Assembly: GCF_030272615.1 (NCBI RefSeq)
Contig: NC_081412.1
Location: 339,814,870-339,878,869 of the forward strand
Source: Cryptomeria japonica
Lineage: Eukaryota; Streptophyta; Pinopsida; Cupressales; Cupressaceae
DNA: 64,000 nucleotides
Reading direction: 5' to 3'
How positions within the stretch are numbered: the stretch's first letter is position 1; the number at the start of each line of letters is the position of its first letter. Both the position numbers and the translations under genes were made by a program. Of this stretch, positions 34,386-45,738 are shown one piece after another. The notes below the pieces were generated by a model. That model was not told where the DNA came from, searched no databases, and worked only from the letters and a program-made list of their open reading frames with translations.

Positions 34386-36150
34386 TTCTCATTTGGGCTT
34401 TGGGATAAAGGATGCCTGCAAAGGAAGTGGAATTTGTCTCTACTCTTGCCAATTGCATTTACTTGAAAGTTTCTAAAGCCATTTGAACAAATTCATGTTG
34501 TACATATCCTTCAATCATGGCATTCCATGAGACCACATTTCTTAGAGGCATTTTCTCAAACAAGTCATGTGATGTTTATGCTTCCACATTTTACATACAT
34601 GTCAACCAAGGTAGTGGCAACTAAAACATGTAACAAAATTCCTGTATCTAGTATGCTTTGATGCAAGTCCATACCCTATTCCAAAATTCCTCTATCTAGT
34701 ATGCTTTGATGCATGACCATACCCTATTCCAAAGCTCACATTTTGGCACAAGTAGGGAGGATACTGACAAAGGTTGTAGAATTTGGCTTTACACCTTCCA
34801 ATTGCATTTGCTTGAAAGTTTGTAATGCCTTCTTAACAAGCCCAATTTGAGTATACGCTGCAATCATGGCATTCCATGAGACCAAACTTCTTGAGGCATT
34901 CTATAAAACATTTCACATGCTTTGTCTATGCTTCCACATTTTGCATACATATTTGCCAAGGCAATTCCAACTACAGCATCTGACAATATTTCTCCATCCT
35001 TTATGCTTTGATGGATGTCCATACCTTGTTCCAAGGCTCCCATTTTGGTACAGGAAGGAAGGATGTTGGCAAATTTTTGGCTTCACATCTGCCAATTGCA
35101 TTTGCTTGAAAGCTTCTAAAGCCTTTCAACAGATCCATTACGTGTGTATACTACAGTCATGGCATTCCATACATTTCAAGGCATTTTGTCAAACAGTTCA
35201 CGTGCCTTATCAATGCTTCCACATTTTGTGTACATGTATATCAAGGAAGCTACAATTACAACATCTAATAAAATTCTTCTCTCCTTTACGCTTCGATGGA
35301 TATCCATGCCCTGTTGCAAAGCCCCCATTTTGGCACGACAGGGAGGACACTGGTAAAGGTAGTAGAACTTGGCTTTCTACCTGCCAATTGCATTTGCTTG
35401 AAAGTCTAAAGCTTTTTCAGCAAATAAATTATGTGCATATCTTGCAATCATTGTAGTCCACTCTTTTGCAAGGCTGAATTCCTTCGTTCTGAGAGTATAA
35501 ACGAGTTTAGAGAACATAAATGGTCTTACAAAGAAGACTTTTTTGATAAATATCTTAAATAACTTTTTTAATTCAAGAAATTTATATAAACTGCTGGTAC
35601 ACATCCCAATGGGACCTGATTCCTTGGGTTCCAAAACCATTTTTTTGTAAACAAATTACAGAAGACGTTGAAGGTTAAAAACCCTGTAAGTAGGCAGCAG
35701 AAAGATGAGAATTATAGTAGTTTTTAGGACATTGTAAATCGAAAATGAAAGATTCTCTAGACTTGGCTTACACCTCGCAGAAAGTGGTGGTCGTGGACAA
35801 TTGCATTCCTGTGCATTATTATTATCGAATTGCTGGTAATCTCATCAATCAGGTAACAACACCACCGCTTGAATAGAACTATAAGCAATAATTTCAGTAA
35901 TTCAAAACATGGCATCTTTGAGTTGTTGAATTCTATTGCTTTGTATTTTGTTGATGAATTTTGTAGGAATGGCTTTCATGTGAGGTTTTGTGTATTGTTA
36001 ACTATGACTGTCACTGTGATGGCTGATGATAATCATCCTTCCATTGCGCTTCAATGGATGTCCATACCCTGTTCCAAACCTCACATTTTGGCACAGGTCG
36101 GGAGTGCAGGTGAAAATGCAAACTATCTGCGTGGGAATCCTGCATAAAGA
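34386..36150 (-). pseudogene. PPR gene remnant, about four units
   Basis: On the reverse strand successive PLS-class PPR units can be read across frameshifts: near 36119-36010 a GLEQGMDIH segment; near 35460-35380 EWTTMIARYAHN; 35340-35110 with LIYMYTKCGSIDKARELFDK; 35080-34870 with ALANMYAKCGSIDKACEMFY; and 34650-34450 with [19 protein letters not shown]. The repeated hinge FKQMQLA appears between units. Stops and shifts are frequent, so it cannot make a full product. Tandem copies with 80 percent or more visual similarity suggest unit duplication before decay. About 35640-35990 does not look like PPR and may be an insertion or intron. The group resembles PPR genes seen in gymnosperms. Confidence 0.8.
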
Positions 36151-36660
36151 GATCCTCCAGGCAACCGACACAAACAAATTTCCTAGTGACAATCAAAATG
36201 ATTAAATATTTTATGACGACAGCCAAAAAAACCGACATGACATGAGACAAGTTTGTCCTCTTGTTGAATGGTCAATCCTGCTCGGCAGAAACACATCTCA
36301 TTTTTCAGCCTGTCGAAAGTTTGAGGAAACTGGTCGGGTGTGAATCCTTTCCGATGTGTATGAGACAATACCGGTGGGCTATGCCCACGTTAAATAGCCT
36401 ATCGACTAATAACATTGCAACACAAAGGTAGATGATTTAGAGCTTTGGTACTTCGGAATTTTTTTTAACTTGCCCTAATAATCTTCAAGGATCAATTCAA
36501 GAAAAATCTAGGGCACAAAATCATAAAATTTTGATGATCCCAACATTTACCAAGTTTATTGAAAGGATCATATTGGTATGCCAAAGTGTGAAAGAGCAAT
36601 TCTTGAACTCTTAAAACAAGTATTAGGCCTGTCATAATTAACATAGGAAGGAGAATATAT
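36151..36660. other. Left flank of the gypsy insertion
   Basis: No gene is supported. It ends with TATAT (36656-36660), the left copy of the gypsy target duplication. Confidence 0.5.
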
Positions 36661-37867
36661 TGTAAGAACTCTATTGGTTCTAACTCTGCTACTAATGCTA
36701 AAGTTGTCTTTTTTTTTTGTATTTTCAATGCTTTTGAAGAATTTTAAATAAAAAATACAGAAGTATGCCAAGCTAGAAATGACATAAACTTGAAATGACA
36801 AGAAGTAAAGAGCAAATGCAACTATATTATGAATCAATGAACTACTATAATTGAAATTAAATACTAATTTTATACCCGAAGGTCCTCAACTTATTTAAAT
36901 TAAAGAATCTTGGAACTTGCCAACCAAAACTGTGAAACTGACCAAACAAGGCATACAAGTCTAGGATGCAATTTTTCCAAGCCAAAAAAGAGATGGAATG
37001 GCCTAAGTAGGCTAGGCGTCCAAGATGGAGCAATCAGAAAGCAAAGAGGGAAGGTGTTTCAGCCCTCGAGTTCACACGCCCCCTTCTAGGTCTACATGTG
37101 CCATGTTGATAGTGCATGACCAACCAGATGAAAATGTCCGACCTTCTTATTAAATGACAACTACTACTGATTGAAGGCACCTTAGGCAAGAACCCCCTTC
37201 CTTATTGGAATTCTGAAATAACTGAAAATAAAAAGAAACTTTGATGGAGCACAATAAGACTCTATCTAAAACCCTTGTCTCAATAAAACCACAGAGAAAA
37301 TCAATGCCAAATAATCAATAATGCAATGAGGTCGACTTGCTTTGCCTCACATACCCAAAAGCACGACTTTTGCTAATTTTAATACATTTAAATGTATTTA
37401 AATTACTTTCAATAGTTTAAATTCAATTTGAGCATACTTTTTGACTTAAGTGATTTAAAAAAATCACTTTATAATATTTTAAGTGGCTTTTAATTTTTTG
37501 TAAAATCACTTTATGACTATAATACTCATATAAGTTAATTAAATAACTTAACCACTAAAATATTAATATCTTCCTCAATATTCAGTCTTTTGGCGTGTTG
37601 TCTGAAGCTGGAGCAGCACTGTATAACCCCCATGTGTCTAAGTGTCCTGACAAAAAATAACACCATTGTCAGATTGAATTACTATAAATAGTAAGTCCCT
37701 CAACTAAGTCCACACACTGATTGCAAAGGCCTGAAACTGAACCCAAGACTAAACTGAAGAAGTGAAACTGCCACTGAGACTCTCTATCCAAACATATTAG
37801 CCTACAAGAGTCCAATTAATAGGCTAACCCATCAACAACGAATACTGACTAGAGTGGGGACATTACA
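36661..37867 (-). repeat. 3' LTR of the gypsy element
   Basis: 1207 bp, forward-strand edges TGTAAGAACT and GGGGACATTACA. It retains about 190 bp (about 37430-37620) that is missing from the other LTR, and lacks a segment present there. Both LTRs were identical at insertion, so these indels and many substitutions indicate an old insertion. Confidence 0.95.
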
Positions 37868-37882
37868 ATCTGCCCTCCTGGA
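37868..37882 (-). other. Polypurine tract of the gypsy element
   Basis: On the reverse strand CCAGGAGGGCAGAT abuts the 3' LTR start TGTAATGTCCCC. It is the expected position of the plus-strand primer. Confidence 0.75.
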
Positions 37883-37884
37883 AT

Positions 37885-40800
37885 TTGCTTGTCCTCAAGC
37901 AAACTCAATGTTGGATGATGTAAAAAGCTCTCTCTCCCAAGCAACATCCTATATCGGTAGATCTCTCCACTTAACCAAAATTTCCCTGATAATCCACCTC
38001 CAAATATGACACTCTCTAGTCGCCATGATGGCCTCAGGTGCTAATATCAACTTCCCCTCATCATCCAGGGGTGGTAGGTCTGAAGAAGGAGTTATATGTT
38101 GTCCCAATGCCTTCCTGAGGTGAGATACATGGAACACATTATGTACCTTACTATCTGCCGGTAAATCTAACTCGTAAGCCACCTCACCAACTCGCCTGGT
38201 AATCCTGAATGACCCATAATAGCGTGGCTTGAGTTTCTCTGCACCATTTTTCCTAAGAGACGACTGTCTATAGAGATGCAACATCAGATACACCATATCC
38301 CCAATCTCAAATGATCACTCAACCCTCCTTTGATTAGCATATTGCTTTTGTTGATTTTGAGCCTTCTGAATGTTCTTACAAAGAGCTCTCATGATATCCT
38401 GGTTCTCCTGTAACAGGTCCCTAACACTCGATACTCTGTAATCGCTCAACAATATATCTAGGAAACCCGGAGCATCAGAGCCATACAAAGCTCTAAAAGC
38501 TGTCATCTGGATAGTCATGTGGTGAGTGGAATTGTAGCAATACTCACAAAGATGCAACCACTTCACCCAAAGCCTTATGTTGCCTAGAGATGTAGTTCTG
38601 TAGGTATCCCTCCACCCATTTGTTGATAATCTTTGTCTGCCCATCAGTTTGGGGGTGGTAGCTAGTACTCGAAGTGAGCTCTATTCCACATAGTATGAAT
38701 AGCTCCTGTCAGAAGTTATCCATAAACCTACTATCTATATCATTGACAATACTCCAAGGTAACCCATGCAATTTGAACACCTCATGAAAGAAAAGATCTA
38801 CTACCTGTGTAGCTGAATAAGTAGTCATTATCGGGAAGAAATGTGCATACTTATTCAATCGATCAACTACCACATAAATTTTGTCTCTCCCTTGAGCTTT
38901 TGGCAAACTTGTAATATAATCCATAGACACACATTCCCTGTAATATACTCTTGCTTGTTTTGTTGACAAACAAAGCACTCCCTGGCATACTGAAGAACAT
39001 CAGATTTGAGACCCTTCCAAGTGAATCTCTCATGTACCTACCTATAGGTCTTAAAGTATCCGAGATGACCAGCCATAGGTGAATCATGTAAATACCTCAA
39101 TACCTTGTTCCTCATATCTGAACATGGGACTAAAAATATTCTCTCTTTCTAAATGATGAGATCATTCACAAGAGAGTACCTGTTGTCCTATACAGTCCTA
39201 TCAATAATGCCAGAAGCCCACAAATTCTTGGCATACTCCACTAAGATCAAGTGTTTCCAATCCTCAGAAACCTCTGCCATGGACCTCAAATGGGGACCGC
39301 AAGATAAGGCGTCAACAACAACGTTATGAGTCCCTTTGACATATGAGATGTCAAAATCATAAGACTGTAGCTTGTTGACCCACTTCTGTTGGCGTTCATT
39401 TAGATCCCGTTGTCCAAGGAAATGCTTCAAGCTTTTATGATCAATTTTGACACAAAACTTGCTGCCAACTAAGTACTGCCTGAACTTGGCCATTGCATGC
39501 ATGATGTCCAACATTTCCTTGTCATAAATGTTTTACCTCCTCTTAGGACCCCTTAGCTTCTTGCTCTCAAAAGCTATACGATGGCAATCATGCGTAATCA
39601 TTGCACCAATACCCTCTCCACATGCATCACAATGAAGCTCAAAAGGTTTGGTGAAATTTGGCAAAGCTAAAATTGGACACGTAGTCATCAACTATTTGAA
39701 CTTCTTGAAACACTCTTGTGCCAGTGGTGTAAAAAAAATGCTCCCTTCTTTGTCAAATCAGTAAGTGGTGAGGCATGCTATGAGAAATCACTAACAAACT
39801 GACGGTAGAAGGCGCATAACCCAACAAATCCCCTAAGCTGAGTCAAAGTCTCAGTAGTAGGCCAATCAATAATGGCAGAACCTTATCAAGGTCCATGTGA
39901 ACTCCCTCTCTATTGATTATGTGACCCAAATATAGAAGTTCTACCATGCCCAATGCACACTTGGATTCCTTGGCATACAAAGACTCCCTGTCAAGTATGC
40001 CCAAAACAATATCTAGGTGAGCCAAGTGCTCCTCCCAAAGGTCTGTTGTAAACCAAAATGTCATCAAAGAATACCTGAATAAATCTCCTCAACTAAGACT
40101 GGAAGATCCCGTTCATAGTGGATTCGATAGTAGTTGGTGCATTGGTTAAGCCAAAGGGCATAACCAAAAACTCAGTGTCCACAATGACATCTAAATGCAA
40201 TCTTCTCAACATATTGCTCTTTGAAACTGATATGGTGATATCTTGTCCTCAAGTCAATCTTGGAGAAATAACAAGCTCCATGAAGCTCATCTATCAACTC
40301 ATCGATGTGTGGGATGGGATACCTATTCTTTATTGTTCTTTTGTTCAACATCCAGTAATCAATGCACATTTAGAGTGTACCATCTTTCTTCTTCACCAAA
40401 ACCATTGATGAAGCGAAAGGAGACTTATTTGGCCTTATGTGTCCCATAGCTAAAAGTTCTTTGATGGTTTTCTCAATTTCGTCTTTCAACTGCTTTGGGT
40501 GTTGGTAAGGTGTAATCATGATGGGCTTGGTGCCCTCTTCCAACTCAATGATGTGATCTATGCCTCTATCAGGGGGTCTACTAGGTGGTATGTCACTGAA
40601 CACCTTTGTATGTTTAGCTCTAAGCTCCTTAACATCTGTATTGTAGGGTATTTTATTCTCTTCATATGAAGGCATCAACCTACACTTTGCTGCCCACTCT
40701 ACCATATCATGTTTAACAAGTCTCTCCATTCTTTTGAGAGTTACGATTTTCAAGTTGTTGTCCTTGATGGCCTTAAGTACATCATTTGTCCTATCAACCT

Positions 40801-41170
40801 TAAATTTCATTTCCATTTCCCTAAGGTTGAGTGTAAACTCACCAATTGCATGAAACCACTTCATGCCAAAAACCACATCCATGTTTGCCATGTTAACCAC
40901 ATAAAAATCTGCTTTAAACTCATAGGTATTGAGTTTCATAGCTAGATATGGAATCATTCTCTCACAATAGAGAGTGTTACCACCATCAACTTTTACCCTT
41001 ATCCCTTCAAATTCTTGAGTAAACTCGAGTTTGAATTCCATGCTTTTCCACCAACTGTACATCTATAAAATTGTGAGATGCACTTGTATCAAGTAAAAAA
41101 ATGACTCTTTCACCAGCCAAGAGTCCACGCAACCTAAAGGAGCCTTCCCTTTGCATGCTAGACATATGAG
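37885..41170 (-). pseudogene. Gypsy pol: protease, RT, RNase H, integrase, chromodomain-like tail
   Basis: The protease motif FLLDTSASHNFID is near 41100-41060 (DTS where DSG or DTG is usual). The frame at 41062-40370 carries the linker to RT, ending SPFASSMVLVKKKDGTL. RT continues at 40369-40172 with SKIDLRTRYHHI and at about 40060 with the catalytic FFDDILVY. RNase H lies at about 39700-39260 (HKSLKHFLGQRDLNERQQKW). Integrase follows: the HHCC region around 39080, the core at 38978-38315 (SMDYITSLPKAQGRDKIYVV and IVNDIDSRF), and the C-terminal domain at 38296-37949 with ADSKVHNVFHVSHLRKALG. VKWRDLPI then a stop then DVAWERE near 37960 resembles a chromodomain. At least six breaks separate these pieces. 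Confidence 0.92.
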
Positions 41171-41174
41171 CTTC

Positions 41175-42488
41175 CTATAGCTCCAATTCTCCTTCATTTT
41201 CAACTCCATTTTCAAAGTTTTGAGTTCCTGAATCATCTCGATCATCTTGTTGGTTTGTGTTATCAATCATGTTTTTACCTTCATAAAACCACTCCATATG
41301 CATATTTTGACCCTTAGGCTTAAGAGGACAATCATGCTTTTGATCATAAGGGCCCTTGCAATGAAAACACAACTTCCTTCTTCGCAAATCATTAATTGTT
41401 TCCCTATCCAAAGGGGCTGCAAATTTTTTCTTATGGTCAACATATTCTGATTTCTTTGGATCCGATCTGTTGTTATTAAAGGATGAAGATGGTTTTGAGT
41501 TATTTGAGTTGAACTTACTACATGGAGCTGTAAGTTCCATGCTATGAGATTTCCCCATAGCTTCTTGCAATGTAGGGGGGTCAAAAGCCTTGATCCAACC
41601 CTTCATAGGCTCATAAAGACCCTCAACAAATAGTATGGCCAACCTCCTCTCTAAGATACCTGTGACCATGACCGAGAGCCTTTAAAATTCACCTATATAA
41701 GATTCCAAGCTATCCATTTGTTTCAGCTGAGCTAGATCTCTGAAGTACAACTCTGGATCTCTTTTGTCAAAACGCTCAACTAATGTATCAGTTAACTCTT
41801 GGTATGAAGTGATAAGATCATGATGCAAGGTAACCATCCCATGGTGCCACCAATCATGGGCTACCCCATCCAAATGCAAAGCTGCAAACTTAATGGCGTC
41901 TTCTTCTGACATAGGACGTAGGATCAAGAAAATGTCCAGCTTGCTAATCCAAGCTCTGGCTATGACTCTACCATTGTCATCAAAAGTAGAGTGTGAGCTT
42001 GTTGATTGCATATTTAAGATCATTAGTCTTATTCCATGGTTTCATGTCATTCTAGTTCCATTTCTTGCTATGTTCCCTCTTCTGACTCATGAACCTGTCA
42101 AAGGTAAGATGTTCCTTAACTCTTAGTGGTAATGCATCCCACTCATCATGAAGCGTCATCATGTTATTTGTAAAGGCCACCTCATCTTCCTCCTCAACCA
42201 CGTCCCCCTCTTCAGATTCATTTCTCACAAATGTAGGGCGTGTAGGCCTATCATAGGTGTGTGTGAGAGTCACTCTTACCCTCGAGCGACTAGAAATACT
42301 TCAATTCTCTTCTTGATCCAGGTTATGTCCCCTAGGAATGGTGATTTGTTGTATGTCTCTAGCTAGCTGTTGCAACACATTTGCTACATGTTCTACCCGG
42401 CTACTAGACCCCTCATAATAATTCCAGCTTCTTGGTCCTCATTGTTAATATGCTCTCTACGTGGCTCACCATCGTTCTTGTCTCCCAT
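41175..42488 (-). pseudogene. Gypsy gag with zinc knuckle
   Basis: A likely start ATG lies at 42488 (MGDKNDGEPRREHINNEDQE). The capsid-like part is at 42023-41682 (LHLDGVAHDWWHHGMVTLHH, a retrotransposon gag signature). The frame at 41669-41175 holds the nucleocapsid knuckle CFHCKGPYDQKHDC near 41365-41320 and an acidic tail. Three breaks divide the gene (near 42390, 42050 and 41675). Gag would form the virus-like particle. The homologous gag fragment at about 61.6-62.2 kb has the same knuckle spacing. Confidence 0.88.
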
Positions 42489-42614
42489 GATTTCCAATGA
42501 TATCTCTTCAAATTGATCTTGGTTTCCCTGTAAACCAGGTCTCCTGCATGTGTAAAACCTGTGAGGCCCAACCCAATATTGATACATAAGAACTTCTAAC
42601 CCTCCAGGAAGGTA

Positions 42615-42635
42615 GGATCAGAGCTCTAATACCAC
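42615..42635 (-). other. Primer-binding site of the gypsy element
   Basis: Just inside the 5' LTR the reverse strand reads GTGGTATTAGAGCTCTGATC, a close match to the initiator tRNA-Met site TGGTATCAGAGC with one mismatch in the first twelve bases. Confidence 0.85.
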
Positions 42636-43707
42636 TGTAAGAACCCTATTGGTTCTAACTCTGCTACTGATGCTAAAGCTGTCTTTTTTTTTTGTATTTT
42701 CAATGCTTTTGAAGAATTTTAAATTAAAAAAATATACAAGTATACCAGGCTAGAAATGACAAGTAAAGAGAAATTGCAACTATATTATGAATTGGGAAAT
42801 TCCTACAATTGAAACTAATACTAATTTTATACCTGGATGTCCTCAACTTATTTAAATTAAAGAATTTTGGAACTTGCCAGCCAAAACTGTGAAATTGACC
42901 AAACAAGGCGTACAAGTTCAAGATGCAATTTCTCCAAACCAGAAAAGAGATGGAATGGCCTAAGTAGGTTGGGCGTCCAAGATGGAGCAATCAGAAAGCA
43001 AAGAGGGAAGACGTTTTAGCCCTCTAGATCACTGCCCCCTTCCAGGTCTACATGTGCTAGGCTGATAGTGTACGACTAGCCAAATGAAAATGTACGACCT
43101 ACTTATTAAATGACAACTACTGTTGATTGAAGACGCCTTAGGAAAGAACCCCCTTCCTTATTGGAATTTTGAAATAATTGAATAAAAAGAAACTCTGATG
43201 AAGCACGATAAGACTCAAGAATGAAGTCCTCATAGTTGCAATGATTCAGTTGATCTTTCACAGCCTCAAGATCTCAGATCCACGAAGAATTCCCATTCTT
43301 CAATGGTGTAAACCTCTGAAACCCTTCTCTCAGATAAAACCACATAGAAAAGCAATGTCAAATAATCAATAATGCAATGAGGTTGATTTGATTTGCCTCA
43401 TGTATCCAAAAAGAACGACTTTTGCCAATTTAAATACATTTAAATGTATTTAAATTATTTTCAATAGTTTAAATTCAACCCCCATGTGTCCCAACCAAAA
43501 ATAGCACCATTGGCAGATTGCCTTACTATAAATAGTAAGTCTCTCAACTAAGCCTACACACTGACTGCAAAGGCCTAGAACTGAACCCAAGACTGAACTG
43601 AAGAAGTGGAACTACCACTAAGATTATCCAAACATATTAGCCTACGAGAGTCCAAGTAATAGGCTAACCCATCAACAACTAATACTAACTAGAGTGGGGA
43701 CATTACA
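42636..43707 (-). repeat. 5' LTR of the gypsy element
   Basis: 1072 bp with the same edges as the partner LTR (TGTAAGAACC and GGGGACATTACA). It lacks the 190-bp internal block but has an extra segment around 43215-43320 (from CAAGAATGAAGTCC on). Confidence 0.95.
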
Positions 43708-43712
43708 TATAT

Positions 43713-45690
43713 CTAAGAACACCTTGAAACATTTGTGGCAATTCAATACAACCCTTTTAGACATACCAGTGAATTAGGTACAATGCATTCAAACACAATA
43801 ATACATATCTATGTACTACTTTGTGAATTTGGAGAACTTAATTATTCTCATGCACATCTATGTACTACATTGTGAATGTGGAGAACTTAAGGTTCTGTAA
43901 ATCTTCTCAGTTGGATACATGAGATATGGAGCAAGTATTTTATTCAATTGAGGACTTAAAAATGTATTTCCAACTGATGATAGAGCAAATATTGTTACTT
44001 TGCAAAATCATAGCTCCACTTAGAAGGAATCAATAGTATTTGCATGTCTGTCTAAAGGGGCAATGTCCAATCAGAGGCAAATGTTACCAAATCAAGAAGG
44101 CGAGGGAGAATTTTCATCACTTTCTTTGCTACTAAGTTTTTGTAGACCAGTTGCATAGCTCTTAAGAAGTATGAACCAAAAAGTATCAATATAGTAAGCA
44201 CATATATAAATTTTATGCACATTTGAATAAACCTAAGAAAATTTGATAAAATTTAAAAATAGTTATAAGAGTTGTGATCATAGTAACAAGACATCAAACA
44301 ACAAATTCAAAATAATGTGATGAAACCTATGGTAAGAAGCTCACACAAAGGTCTTGATGAATTCGGTAAACATTCCAAGCTAACAAGACCACTTGATTAT
44401 GGCAGTATAGCTGTCTTGAATAGATATAACGATAGGAACAATAATTGAACTAGATGAAACAAATTCAATTCCTAGTTAAAGATTATTACATCCCCAAATG
44501 AATATTTTCTAAACAACCAATTTAGTAAGCTATCCTTTCATAGAGTTACCTTAAAAATTTTGGCGAAAGTTGTTAATTCACACAAAATGTAACTTCTGTT
44601 AGGAACAACAAGACAAGGAATTTTTGTTGGAGTTAATACATAAAAGCAAAAAATGGGAGAACATGAAGAAATCACGATTTTTAAAAAATTGCTAGAGGTA
44701 ATGTGATTTATTTCCCAAATAAATGCCAAAAATCATTGACCCATGGTTGGTGATTTTTTTGGTGATTAAATTTGCCAAACTACGTTTGAAACAAGTAGTA
44801 ACTCACAAGAAAATCATCAAAAAAGGGTGCCAAAGTTTGTCACAAATTGTCGAATGGCTAAAAATAATTGTAGAAAATTCTATTTAATGGGTTTTTGTGC
44901 TTTGTACTTAATTCAATTTCATGTTCATGAGAGGTGAACAGTGAAGATACTTGGTTGAGGCAATTGTAAGCGATTAAGCAATAAATCCAACGGCTACAGG
45001 CATGGGTAGTGCGGTAGCTAGGAGGTAACAATTTAAATTTTTATAAAAAAATTTTGTCAAGAGTCTATTATTAGGTTGAAGATAAATTTAAATTTAGAGT
45101 GTATCTAAAATAAATTTTTAGAATGTATTTGTAATATTTTATAACTAAACTATTAGGTTGAAAACAATTTTTCAGTTAGTGACATTTTTAAATGCAAACT
45201 ATAACAAATATACTCTAAGGTCATAGTATATTTAATAATGGAGATAAAATTTATTTATTTTTTTAGTCAATTTTATAATAGAGATTAAATTTTAGAGTAT
45301 TTTAAAATGTAAAACAAGTTCTATAGAAGTAAAATATAAGAGTATTTTTGTAGAATTTCTTTAATATCATCGTTATTAACTTATTAGAAATGAATAGAAA
45401 TATTAATAATAATTATGAATGAAAAAAATTATGTTAATAGAATTACAACTTATATAAGGTAGATAATTTATATAATAAATAACATTTGTTATATAAGGAT
45501 AATGATTTGTAATAGTGAAATTTGTACATTTATGTTAATTTCTATTTAATTTATTTATTTTTATCTTGATAACATTTTAATGCATGCACATAATAAATAT
45601 CAAATAGCATAACCTTGTTAGAAGTTTAGTAGTATTAAAAGCCATGACTTAATCTGTTCAATTTTGCATTTCATCTTAAACCTAATAATA
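43713..45690. other. AT-rich spacer; may contain the 5' end of hAT copy B
   Basis: No gene supported. The left terminus of hAT copy B should lie in 44.7-45.7 kb but I could not identify it. Confidence 0.4.
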
Positions 45691-45738
45691 ATTCAATAAA
45701 GTTATCATTAATGGTAATGAGGCTTCAACCATAAAAAA

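Larger units (their letters stand above)
36661..43707 (-). mobile_element. Full-length Ty3/gypsy chromovirus-type retrotransposon
   Basis: A 7047-bp element with an LTR at each end and a perfect 5-bp target duplication TATAT (36656-36660 and 43708-43712). The outer bases of each LTR are TG...CA. In coding order (reverse strand): LTR 43707-42636, primer-binding site near 42634, gag, protease, RT, RNase H, integrase, a chromodomain-like tail, polypurine tract, LTR 37867-36661. The integrase-after-RT order defines gypsy. Frameshifts and stops throughout show it is defective. Confidence 0.96.

Noticed and set aside
34866-35456. 196-codon forward frame
   Set aside because: It is the antisense of PPR units; the reverse strand gives the recognisable motifs.
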